Positions 17,678 to 23,953 of a DNA stretch of 24,429 bases are shown one piece after another. How positions within the stretch are numbered: position 1 is the first letter of the stretch; each line of letters opens with the position of its first letter. The stretch covers positions 1 to 24,429 of the forward strand of contig JAEZBU010000418.1 of NCBI GenBank assembly GCA_023426855.1, given 5' to 3'. Made by a program: the position numbers and the translations under genes. This stretch comes from Pseudomonadota bacterium. Its GTDB lineage: Bacteria > Pseudomonadota > Alphaproteobacteria > Rhizobiales > Hyphomicrobiaceae. A model generated the notes under the pieces. The model was given only the letters and a program-made list of their open reading frames with translations, had not been told where the DNA came from and ran no database searches.

Positions 17678-18661
17678 ATGCTGCCCGCGTTCAATATGCG
17701 TCAGCTCCTCGAAGCTGGCGTTCACTTCGGTCACCAAGCCCATCGCTGGAACCCGAAGATGGCTCCGTATATCTACGGCGTTCGCAACAAGATTCACATC
17801 GTCGACCTGACCCAGACCACGCCGCTGCTGCATCAAGCGCTGGTCAAGATCTCCGACACCGTGGCCCAGGGTGGCCGCGTGCTGTTCGTCGGCACCAAGC
17901 GTCAGGCGTCCGATTCCATCGCTGACGCGGCCAAGCGCTGCGCGCAGTACTACATCAATCACCGCTGGTTCGGTGGCACGCTGACCAACTGGAAGACGAT
18001 TTCCCAGTCGATCCGCCGTCTGCGCCAGCTCGACGACATCCTCGCCGATCCGCAGGGCCGCACGAAGAAGGAAGTGCTGAACCTGACCCGTGAGCGCGAC
18101 AAGCTCAATCAGGCGCTCGGCGGCATCAAGGAGATGGGCGGCACGCCGGACCTGCTGTTCGTGCTCGACACGAACAAGGAGCAGATCGCCATTCAGGAAG
18201 CCAAGAAGCTCGGCATCCCGATCGTGGCGGTCGTCGACACCAACTGCGATCCCGACAACATCGATTTCCCGATCCCGGGTAATGATGACGCCGGCCGTGC
18301 GATCACGCTGTATTGCGATCTCGTGGCGCGCGCTGCCATCGACGGTATCGAGCGCGGTCAGGCTGCTTCGGGTGTCGATCTCGGCGCATTGGAGAGCCCG
18401 ACCGAAGAAGCGCTCAATGTGACCTTCAAGGGCATCGAGGCTGCTCGCGGCGAGGCTGACGATCTCAAGCGCATTTCCGGCATCACGCCGAAGCTTGAGC
18501 AGCGCCTCAACGATGCTGGCGTGTTCCATTTCTGGCAGATCGCTGATCTGGACGCAGAAACCGTCCAGGCGCTCGACCGCAAGCTGAAGCTGAAGGGCCA
18601 GGTTGCGCAAGACGACTGGGTTGGCCAGGCCAAGAAGTTGGTCGCAGTCGCCGCAGTCTGA
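17678..18661 (+). CDS. rpsB: 30S ribosomal protein S2 with C-terminal extension
   Basis: Small-subunit ribosomal protein, 327 aa, longer than the 240-250 aa of most bacteria. The S2 core is unmistakable: FNMRQLLEAGVHFGHQAHRWNPKM at the N terminus, ILFVGTKRQA-like VLFVGTKRQASDSIADAA, RWFGGTLTNWKTI, and the NCDPDNIDFPIPGNDDAGRAI segment. Residues 258-327 form an added domain (ADDLKRISGITPKLEQRLNDAGVFHFWQIADL) of helix-hairpin-helix character that recurs at the ends of other alphaproteobacterial proteins such as L21 and NuoE. The ATG at 17678 gives the normal N terminus and is preceded by AAGAG; the frame's earlier ATG at 17627 adds unrelated residues. tsf follows after 108 nt, the usual pairing. 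Confidence 0.97.
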   Translation: MLPAFNMRQLLEAGVHFGHQAHRWNPKMAPYIYGVRNKIHIVDLTQTTPLLHQALVKISDTVAQGGRVLFVGTKRQASDSIADAAKRCAQYYINHRWFGGTLTNWKTISQSIRRLRQLDDILADPQGRTKKEVLNLTRERDKLNQALGGIKEMGGTPDLLFVLDTNKEQIAIQEAKKLGIPIVAVVDTNCDPDNIDFPIPGNDDAGRAITLYCDLVARAAIDGIERGQAASGVDLGALESPTEEALNVTFKGIEAARGEADDLKRISGITPKLEQRLNDAGVFHFWQIADLDAETVQALDRKLKLKGQVAQDDWVGQAKKLVAVAAV

Positions 18662-18687
18662 TCCGGGCTGACGGAACCGATTTCTCC

Positions 18688-18723
18688 GGCAGGCGCTGTG
18701 CATCGACAGCGCCTGTCTTTTCA
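18688..18723 (+). terminator. Attenuator-like terminator between rpsB and tsf
   Basis: Arms 18690-18699 and 18706-18715 form a perfect 10-bp stem (CAGGCGCTGT/ACAGCGCCTG) with a 6-nt loop, extendable by a G-U and a G-C pair, followed by TCTTTTC. This is a good intrinsic terminator shape inside an operon, so it would lower tsf transcription relative to rpsB or mark an RNA 3' end. Confidence 0.65.
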
Positions 18724-18730
18724 ATCCCGC

Positions 18731-18747
18731 AGGCGCAAGATGCGCCT
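18731..18747 (+). other. Short hairpin ahead of the tsf ribosome site
   Basis: AGGCGCA (18731-18737) and TGCGCCT (18741-18747) pair perfectly around a 3-nt loop, just before the GAGAGGG site of tsf. It repeats the AGGCGC/GCGCCT words of the preceding hairpin, so the two stems could exchange strands. Confidence 0.45.
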
Positions 18748-18769
18748 TCCAACCCGAGAGGGTCTGCTG

Positions 18770-19705
18770 ATGACGACGATCTCCGCCGCTATGGTTAAGG
18801 AACTCCGCGACAAGACCGGCGCGGGCATGATGGACTGTAAGCAGGCTCTGATCGAAAACAACGGCGATATCGAAGCCTCGGTCGACTGGCTGCGCAAGAA
18901 GGGCTTGTCGAAGGCCGCCAAGAAGTCTGGCCGCGTCGCGGCTGAAGGACTTGTCGGTGTTGCCGTCGACGGGAACGTCGGCTCGATGGTCGAAGTCAAT
19001 TCCGAGACCGACTTCGTAGCCCGCAATGCGCAGTTTCAGGACATGGTCGGCCAGATTGCCAAGCTGTCGCTGAAGGCGGGCGGAAATCTGTCGACACTTC
19101 TCGCGGCGACCTATCCGGGCGGTTCGATCAGCGTCGAGGAGCATGTCAAAGAGGCGGTTGCGACCATCGGCGAGAACATGAGCGTGCGCCGCACCTCGGA
19201 ACTCAAAGTCGGTGAAGGCGTAATCATCGATTACGTGCACAATCGCGTTGCGGATGGCCTCGGCAAGATGGGCGTTCTGCTGGCGCTGGAAAGCTCCGGC
19301 GACAAGGCGAAGGTCACGGAGTTTGGCCGCCAGGTTGCCATGCACATCGCGGCCGCTGCGCCGCTCTCGGTTTCGATCGATGAACTCGATCCAGCCGTGG
19401 TCGAGCGCGAGCGCGCAATCTACATCGATCAGGCGAAGGCCTCCGGCAAGCCGCAGGAAATCGCTGAGAAGATGGTGGAAGGCCGTCTGCGCAAGGAATT
19501 CTTCCAGCAGGTCGTTTTGCTGCAGCAGGTGTTCGTGATCGATGGCAAGGCGACTGTAGAGCAGGCCGTCAAGGCTGCGGCTGACGACATCGGTGCGCCG
19601 GTCAAGGTCGCAGGCTTCATCCGCTACGCGCTGGGTGAAGGCATCGAGAAGAAGGAAGAGGACTTCGCAGCGGAAGTCGCTGCGGCGGTCAGTGGGACGC
19701 GCTGA
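18770..19705 (+). CDS. tsf: Translation elongation factor Ts
   Basis: Guanine nucleotide exchange factor for EF-Tu, 311 aa, as in related bacteria. The N-terminal UBA-like domain is present (VKELRDKTGAGMMDCKQALIENNGDIEASVDWLRKKG). The EF-Tu-contacting TDFV motif is at residues 80-83 in VNSETDFVARN. A second conserved exchange-domain stretch, EGRLRKEFFQQVVLLQQVFV-like (here VEGRLRKEFFQQVVLLQQVFV), is near the C terminus. The ATG at 18770 is preferred to the upstream ATG at 18698 because GAGAGGG stands just before it and it gives the family N terminus. A strong terminator follows 30 nt after the stop, so the gene is not run on into pyrH as in many relatives. Confidence 0.97.
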   Translation: MTTISAAMVKELRDKTGAGMMDCKQALIENNGDIEASVDWLRKKGLSKAAKKSGRVAAEGLVGVAVDGNVGSMVEVNSETDFVARNAQFQDMVGQIAKLSLKAGGNLSTLLAATYPGGSISVEEHVKEAVATIGENMSVRRTSELKVGEGVIIDYVHNRVADGLGKMGVLLALESSGDKAKVTEFGRQVAMHIAAAAPLSVSIDELDPAVVERERAIYIDQAKASGKPQEIAEKMVEGRLRKEFFQQVVLLQQVFVIDGKATVEQAVKAAADDIGAPVKVAGFIRYALGEGIEKKEEDFAAEVAAAVSGTR

Positions 19706-19734
19706 TCGTCCGATCAATTCCTGATTTCAGAAAT

Positions 19735-19770
19735 CAAAACACCGGTCGCAATTGCGATCGGTGTTTTTTT
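19735..19770. terminator. Strong intrinsic terminator after tsf
   Basis: The stem ACACCGGTCGCAA/TTGCGATCGGTGT (about 19740-19765) pairs throughout with one G-U pair and a tight centre, followed by seven or more T residues on the plus strand and preceded by AAAA, so it could also work on the minus strand. A smaller TGATTT/AAATCA hairpin (19722-19736) abuts it. Confidence 0.9.
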
Positions 19771-19810
19771 ATTATCTCAATGTTCCATCGGGCATCATTT
19801 GAGTTTGTGC

Positions 19811-19885
19811 TCATCGCAAACCGAGAAAGCTCAAGATGGCCAAAACAACGACGATAAGTCCGATCAGATAAATAATTGAGTTCAT
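19811..19885 (-). CDS. 24-residue single-helix membrane microprotein
   Basis: The minus-strand frame from ATG at 19885 to TGA at 19811 encodes 24 residues, of which positions 3-22 are almost wholly hydrophobic (IIYLIGLIVVVLAILSFLGL) with a terminal Arg, the profile of a single-pass inner-membrane microprotein. A GCGGA sequence lies 4-5 nt upstream. It sits downstream of the csbD terminator and upstream, on its own strand, of the tsf terminator, in a gap with no other gene. Small one-helix proteins with this ISFLGLR-like ending are, to my recollection, found in other Hyphomicrobiales, but this cannot be confirmed here. Function unknown. A chance hydrophobic frame is the alternative, made less likely by the lack of any polar residue in the span. 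Confidence 0.6.
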   Translation of the reverse strand: MNSIIYLIGLIVVVLAILSFLGLR

Positions 19886-19927
19886 GGCTTCCGCTTGATT
19901 GTTGGGTTTTCGCAGCCTCTCGTAGGG

Positions 19928-19960
19928 AAAAGTCGGTGATCAAGCGTATTGATCACCGAC
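19928..19960 (-). terminator. Intrinsic terminator of the csbD-family gene
   Basis: On the minus strand a perfect 12-bp stem (19960-19949 with 19943-19932; GTCGGTGATCAA/TTGATCACCGAC) with a 5-nt loop is followed by TTTT. It begins 27 nt after the csbD-family stop. Confidence 0.75.
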
Positions 19961-19986
19961 GAGTGGGAGAGAGCTAAACAGTCACA

Positions 19987-20187
19987 TTAAACTTGGCGAT
20001 TGAACCAGTTGTCGATCTGCTCGCGAGCCTGATCCTTGGAGTATCCATAGCGCTCCTGGATCTTACCTTCGAGCTGCTCACGCTTGCCGTTGATTTGAGT
20101 GAGATCATCGTCAGTGAGCTTGCCCCACTGTTCCTTGACCTTGCCGCTCATCTGCTTCCAATTACCGGCAACGCGATCCCAGTCCAT
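19987..20187 (-). CDS. CsbD-family stress protein
   Basis: A 66-aa soluble, highly charged protein of the CsbD family, named for a sigma-B-dependent Bacillus gene and common in stress regulons; biochemical role unknown. MDWDRVAGNWKQMSGKVKEQWGKLTDDDL is the classic family start and the C terminus follows the ERYGYSKDQAREQIDNWF pattern. The ATG at 20187 is chosen because AGGAGGT lies 5-6 nt upstream (complement of 20193-20199); a longer frame to 20265 adds unrelated residues in what is the leader. A GGAAC-N16-CGTT promoter (complement of 20272-20296) predicts control by the EcfG general stress sigma factor, and a terminator at 19928-19960 ends the transcript. Confidence 0.95.
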   Translation of the reverse strand: MDWDRVAGNWKQMSGKVKEQWGKLTDDDLTQINGKREQLEGKIQERYGYSKDQAREQIDNWFNRQV

Positions 20188-20192
20188 GAGAA

Positions 20193-20199
20193 ACCTCCT
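20193..20199 (-). promoter_or_regulatory. Strong ribosome binding site deciding the csbD-family start
   Basis: Reads AGGAGGT on the minus strand, 5 nt before the ATG at 20187. It excludes the longer frame that begins at 20265. Confidence 0.85.
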
Positions 20200-20229
20200 G
20201 AAACTACAGCGCTCACAATTCAAGAATTT

Positions 20230-20258
20230 GCGGGCGACTGTGATAATCACTCGCCCGC
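20230..20258. repeat. 29-bp interrupted palindrome in the csbD-family leader
   Basis: GCGGGCGA (20230-20237) and TCGCCCGC (20251-20258) are perfect complements; inside them GTGAT and ATCAC flank a single A (20240-20250). The only break is a 2-nt bulge (20238-20239). It lies between the candidate EcfG promoter and the ribosome site, so it would fold in the 5' leader RNA or act as a binding site on DNA. Confidence 0.6.
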
Positions 20259-20271
20259 CGTACATGGAATA

Positions 20272-20296
20272 AACGCAAAGACTGCGCTGCAGTTCC
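20272..20296 (-). promoter_or_regulatory. EcfG-type general stress promoter of the csbD-family gene
   Basis: On the minus strand GGAAC (complement of 20292-20296) is followed after 16 nt by CGTT (complement of 20272-20275), the consensus of alphaproteobacterial EcfG sigma promoters. Transcription would start near 20264, giving a leader of about 75 nt. The target gene type (CsbD) fits a stress regulon. Confidence 0.7.
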
Positions 20297-20316
20297 TGGC
20301 ATGCTTGAGGACGCTT

Positions 20317-20336
20317 GCCTCGCCGCTATGCGAGGC
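20317..20336. repeat. Small perfect hairpin in the csbD/trkH intergenic region
   Basis: GCCTCGC (20317-20323) and GCGAGGC (20330-20336) pair around a 6-nt loop. The 307-nt gap between csbD-family and trkH starts otherwise holds the stress promoter, the palindrome at 20230-20258 and a possible TTGACC -35 (20393-20398) for trkH without a convincing -10. I see no further gene there. Confidence 0.4.
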
Positions 20337-20494
20337 CCAGGAAAATCAGGGGATTCCGCAAAAAAAGTATCTACAACATGCGGTGGGCGGAATTGACCGA
20401 TCTTTCAGTAATTCGCGAGAAAATAGATTTGGAGTTTTCCCGGAACGCAGCATATCTGCGGTAATTGCTCCGGATCGCTCAAAACGGGGTCGTC

Positions 20495-21937
20495 TTGCTT
20501 CAACTGCGCCCACTGGTGTTCACGCTGGGTCTGCTGCTGTGCGCGGTGGCGGGAGCCATGGTGCTGCCCGCAGCGGTGGATGCTGCCGACGGAACCGATC
20601 ATTGGCAGGTTTTTCTCACCGCCTCCGTTATCACCGGTTTTGTCGGCGGACTCATGATGTTCGCCTCTTACAGCACGGTCTCGGCCAAGCTCGGCGTGCG
20701 TGAAGGCTTTGTGCTGACCACCGCGAGTTGGGTTTTGATATCGGCTTTCTCGGCGCTGCCATTTATCGGAATTGGCCTGAATTATACCGACAGCTTTTTC
20801 GAAGCGATGTCCGGCCTGACGACAACCGGATCAACGGTTATCGAACGCCTGGACAAGCTGCCACGAGGCCTGCTGTTGTGGCGGGCGTTGCTGCAGGGTA
20901 TCGGCGGTTTCGGTATCATTGTTATGGCGATCATCATCTTGCCGTTCCTGCGGGTCGGCGGAATGCAGCTCTTTCAGGCCGAACGGCCGGATCGTGCGGA
21001 AAAGATCATGCCGCGTGCTGCGGAGCTGGTGAGTGCTGCCGGCAGCGTCTACCTCGGCCTGATGGTGGCGTGCACCGTGACCTATACCGTGCTTGGTATG
21101 ACGCTGTTCGATGCTGTCTGCCACGCCCTGACGACGGTTTCGACGGCGGGCTTTTCCACCCACGATCATAGTTTCGCATTTTTCCAGTCGCCTTCGCTCG
21201 AGATCGCAGCGACTGTTTTCATGATCCTCGGCGCGCTGCCGTTCGTCGTACTGATCAAGGCTGTCAGCAGTGATCCGTGGGCATTGTTTCGTGACGCCCA
21301 GGTCCGCGGATTGATAACGGTGATCGTGGCGGTGATCCTGATGATGACGCTATGGCTGTCGTCGACGCGCGGTCTGCCGTTGGCCGATGCACTGAGACTG
21401 ACAACCTTCAACGTGACGTCGATCGTCACGACGACCGGCTTTCACAGCGCTGATTACACGGCATGGGGCACCTTCGCGGTCGGCATGTTCTTCCTGCTGT
21501 TGTTCGTCGGTGGCTGCTCCGGATCGACCGCAGGCGCCATCAAGATCTACCGCCTGCAGGTTGCCGGCATGTTGGTGCGCGCCCACCTCCAGCATCTGAT
21601 CAGTCCCAATCGCGTGGTCACGCTGACCTACAACGGTCGCCGTCTGCCGGACGACGTTCCGTTCTCCATCGTGGCGTTCCTGGCGGTTTACCTGGCCACG
21701 ATCGGGATATTCACGGTGCTGCTAACGGCATTGGGCCTGGATTTTCTAACGGCGCTGTCGTCGGCCGCCACCGCGGTCGGTACGGTCGGGCCGGGATTGG
21801 GCGATACCGTCGGGCCATATGGCACCTTCTCCGCCTTGCCGGACGCGGCCAAATGGGCGCTGTCCGTCGCCATGCTGCTCGGCCGTCTTGAGCTGTTCAC
21901 GGTACTTGTGCTGTTCCGGCCTGAGTTCTGGCGCTAA
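20495..21937 (+). CDS. trkH: TrkH-family potassium uptake channel subunit
   Basis: Polytopic inner-membrane potassium channel subunit of the Trk/Ktr superfamily, about 480 aa, the normal size. All four pore-loop segments can be recognised: MSGLTTTGSTV, TTVSTAGFSTHD, TSIVTTTGFHSADY and SSAATAVGTVGPGLG. The conserved QGIGGFGIIVM and FVGGCSGSTAGAIKIYR blocks are also present. The start is uncertain. TTG at 20495 gives MLQLRPLVF, the usual TrkH N terminus, while TTG at 20465 adds ten residues; no ATG precedes the first helix and neither TTG has a good ribosome site. No trkA partner gene is in the window, so TrkA would be encoded elsewhere. Placement next to a stress gene may reflect osmotic adaptation. 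Confidence 0.92.
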   Translation: MLQLRPLVFTLGLLLCAVAGAMVLPAAVDAADGTDHWQVFLTASVITGFVGGLMMFASYSTVSAKLGVREGFVLTTASWVLISAFSALPFIGIGLNYTDSFFEAMSGLTTTGSTVIERLDKLPRGLLLWRALLQGIGGFGIIVMAIIILPFLRVGGMQLFQAERPDRAEKIMPRAAELVSAAGSVYLGLMVACTVTYTVLGMTLFDAVCHALTTVSTAGFSTHDHSFAFFQSPSLEIAATVFMILGALPFVVLIKAVSSDPWALFRDAQVRGLITVIVAVILMMTLWLSSTRGLPLADALRLTTFNVTSIVTTTGFHSADYTAWGTFAVGMFFLLLFVGGCSGSTAGAIKIYRLQVAGMLVRAHLQHLISPNRVVTLTYNGRRLPDDVPFSIVAFLAVYLATIGIFTVLLTALGLDFLTALSSAATAVGTVGPGLGDTVGPYGTFSALPDAAKWALSVAMLLGRLELFTVLVLFRPEFWR

Positions 21938-22023
21938 ACTCGTCCTGCTGGCCTTTTCCGATCAGGGAATGCGGATGGCACCGGTCCCGATCACAACATC
22001 AGAAGAAACGCCTGAGGAAAACA

Positions 22024-22848
22024 ATGATCGACGCTGCACGCGTACCGCTATCATTCGCGCATCTGGGCGCCCTGGATATCGGCCCCCCTGATCTTATAGA
22101 CATGCTGGCGGAGGCTGGATTTTCCTCGACGAGTATTCGCACGCGGAAAGTTGCTCCTGGCTCGCCGGAATATCCGCTGAGCGACCCCGCTTTGCGCCGC
22201 GCAACGAAGCAGCGACTGGCCGCGACTGGATTCCGTGTGCGGGAGATAGAGATGGTCGGTCTGTCCCGCTCTCTCGACGTGCGCGAGTTGAAACCGATGT
22301 TTGAGATTGGTGCGGAGATAGGCGCGACCCGGGTCGTGTCTGCCGGCGATGATGATGACTTCGCGATCGTCGCCGAAAAGCTGGCGGAAGTGTGTGAGCT
22401 GGCGCGTGTCCATGGCTTTGCTGTGGATTTCGAGTTCATGCCGTTTCGTGCGGTAAAGTCGCTCGGCGATGCGCTGCAGGTTCTGAAGCTTGCCAACCAG
22501 CCGAACGCGCACATTCTGATGGACGCGCTGCATTTCCGGCGTTCGAACAGTTCCCTCGATGACTTGAAGAAAGTTGCGCCAAGTCTGATTGGCAGCATGC
22601 AGCTTTGTGATGCCCCGGCTGAGCCACCCGCCGATCTGATGTACGAGGCGCGCAGCGCACGACTTCTGACGGGAGAAGGCGGGTTGGATGTGAACGCCAT
22701 CCTGGACGCTCTTCCACCCGATGTGGCACTTGGGGTAGAAGTACCGCTGGCCAATGCCTATCCCGATCTGAGTGCGTTGGAGCGCGCCAAGCTGACCGTA
22801 TCGAAAACGCGGGAGTTTCTCGCAAAGCGCGCACAGCGCAACGCATAA
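22024..22848 (+). CDS. Sugar phosphate isomerase/epimerase-like TIM-barrel protein
   Basis: A 274-aa protein of the xylose isomerase-like TIM barrel (AP endonuclease 2) superfamily; cytoplasmic, probably isomerising, epimerising or dehydrating a sugar or polyol derivative. Likely metal ligands are Glu137 (VDFEFMPF), Asp167 and His170 (ILMDALHF) and Glu239 (LGVEVP), in the usual order along the barrel. The ATG at 22024 follows TGAGGA. The Gfo/Idh/MocA oxidoreductase gene begins 25 nt after its stop, and this combination is common in sugar, inositol or hydroxy-acid catabolism, where the oxidoreductase makes a keto derivative. Exact reaction not assignable. It is not a DNA repair endonuclease IV on sequence grounds. 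Confidence 0.85.
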   Translation: MIDAARVPLSFAHLGALDIGPPDLIDMLAEAGFSSTSIRTRKVAPGSPEYPLSDPALRRATKQRLAATGFRVREIEMVGLSRSLDVRELKPMFEIGAEIGATRVVSAGDDDDFAIVAEKLAEVCELARVHGFAVDFEFMPFRAVKSLGDALQVLKLANQPNAHILMDALHFRRSNSSLDDLKKVAPSLIGSMQLCDAPAEPPADLMYEARSARLLTGEGGLDVNAILDALPPDVALGVEVPLANAYPDLSALERAKLTVSKTREFLAKRAQRNA

Positions 22849-22873
22849 TCGGGATGATCTGGGAGATCTGCCA

Positions 22874-23893
22874 ATGACCGAACCTGTCAAGTGGGGCATT
22901 CTGAGCACGGCCGGCATCGGCCTTAATCGCGTGATTCCGGCGATGAAGGCTGTGCCGATCTGTAATGTGCTGGCCATCGCATCGCGCCAGGAAGAAGCTG
23001 CGCGCGCTGCAGCCGACCGGCTGGGTATCGAGCGCGCTTATGGCTCCTACGAAGCCCTGCTGGCCGATCCCGAGATCGAGGCTGTGTACGTCCCGCTGCC
23101 CAACCACTTGCACGTGGAATGGTGCGCCAAGGCGCTCGAAGCCGGCAAGCATGTGCTGTGCGAAAAGCCGCTGGCTCTGACTGCGGACGATATCACGCCG
23201 CTGCTGGCGGTGCGCGATCGCACCGGCAAGCTCATCGAGGAAGCGTTCGCGATCCGCAATCATCCGCAATGGGCGGCGATGCGCGATAGCGTGGCATCAG
23301 GTGAGATCGGCGAGATCCGCTATGTGCAGACGACGCTCGCCTATAACAACATGAACCCGAAGGATATCCGCAACCAGGCCGGTATCGGCGGTGGCGGCCT
23401 GTACGACCTCGGCAGCTATGCCATCACCGGCAGCCGTTTCGTGTTCGGCGAGGAGCCGACCCGCGTCGTTGGTTTGCTCGACCGCGACGAGAACTTCCAG
23501 ACCGATCGCCTGACCAGTGCCATCCTGCAGTTTCCGAAGGGGCAGGCGGTGTTCACTGTATCGACGCAGGCCGGGCCCAGCATCGGCGGCACCCATCAGC
23601 ATTTCTCGGTGGTCGGCAACAAAGGCTGGATCCGGGCGGAGTTTCCGTATTCCCACGCCATTCCTGCCCAGTGCCATCTCTACATCGGCGATGATCGCAG
23701 CGTCGGCACCAAGCATGTTCGCGAAATACCGTTCCCGGCGGTCAATCAGTACGGGCTGCAGGGCGAGCGGTTCTCGCGCCTCGTCCGCGGCGAGGACGTG
23801 CCGCAGTTCCCGCTTGAGGACGCGATCGCGAATATGCGCGTCATCGATGCGCTGTTCCGCTCGTCCGAGCGCGGTGGCTGGGAAACGGTCTGA
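22874..23893 (+). CDS. Gfo/Idh/MocA-family NAD(P)-dependent oxidoreductase
   Basis: A 339-aa cytoplasmic dehydrogenase with an N-terminal Rossmann fold (WGILSTAGIGLNRVIPAM) and the family signature EKPLA (EKP at residues 97-99), followed by the substrate domain with GGGGLYDLGSYAITGSRFVFGEEP. The latter resembles NADP-dependent D-xylose 1-dehydrogenase and dihydrodiol dehydrogenase branches more than inositol dehydrogenase. The ATG at 22874 has GGGAGA upstream at suitable spacing. It probably forms a two-gene unit with the TIM-barrel gene 25 nt before it, acting on the same sugar or polyol. No transporter or regulator for them is present in the window, so the substrate is open. Confidence 0.92.
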   Translation: MTEPVKWGILSTAGIGLNRVIPAMKAVPICNVLAIASRQEEAARAAADRLGIERAYGSYEALLADPEIEAVYVPLPNHLHVEWCAKALEAGKHVLCEKPLALTADDITPLLAVRDRTGKLIEEAFAIRNHPQWAAMRDSVASGEIGEIRYVQTTLAYNNMNPKDIRNQAGIGGGGLYDLGSYAITGSRFVFGEEPTRVVGLLDRDENFQTDRLTSAILQFPKGQAVFTVSTQAGPSIGGTHQHFSVVGNKGWIRAEFPYSHAIPAQCHLYIGDDRSVGTKHVREIPFPAVNQYGLQGERFSRLVRGEDVPQFPLEDAIANMRVIDALFRSSERGGWETV

Positions 23894-23907
23894 GGCTTTT
23901 GCCTGAA

Positions 23908-23938
23908 CGACTACGCCGTATCCAACGCGGCGTAGTCG
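23908..23938. other. Perfect 11-bp hairpin between convergent genes
   Basis: CGACTACGCCG (23908-23918) and CGGCGTAGTCG (23928-23938) pair perfectly with a 9-nt loop in the gap between convergent genes. It lacks a U tract on either strand, so it may be a factor-assisted or 3'-protecting terminator for both. Confidence 0.55.
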
Positions 23939-23953
23939 GATCGCGCCAGGGTG

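Noticed and set aside
17401..17694. 97-codon minus-strand frame across the rpsB leader ending in the YihY-family gene
   Set aside because: Most of it is antisense to the rpsB start and leader; only its last 14 codons, after the duplicated ATG, have a plausible ribosome site and are reported as the decoy frame.
17672..19717. 681-codon open frame on the minus strand across rpsB and tsf
   Set aside because: Antisense to ribosomal protein S2 and EF-Ts, which are unmistakable; long antisense frames are expected at this base composition.
19734..19943. 69-codon minus-strand frame overlapping the tsf terminator
   Set aside because: Runs through the terminator stem, has no ribosome site, and reads as mixed polar residues without family features.
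20465..20494. TTG at 20465 as the trkH start
   Set aside because: Adds ten residues not seen at family N termini; TTG at 20495 gives the usual LRPLVF start, though the choice stays uncertain.
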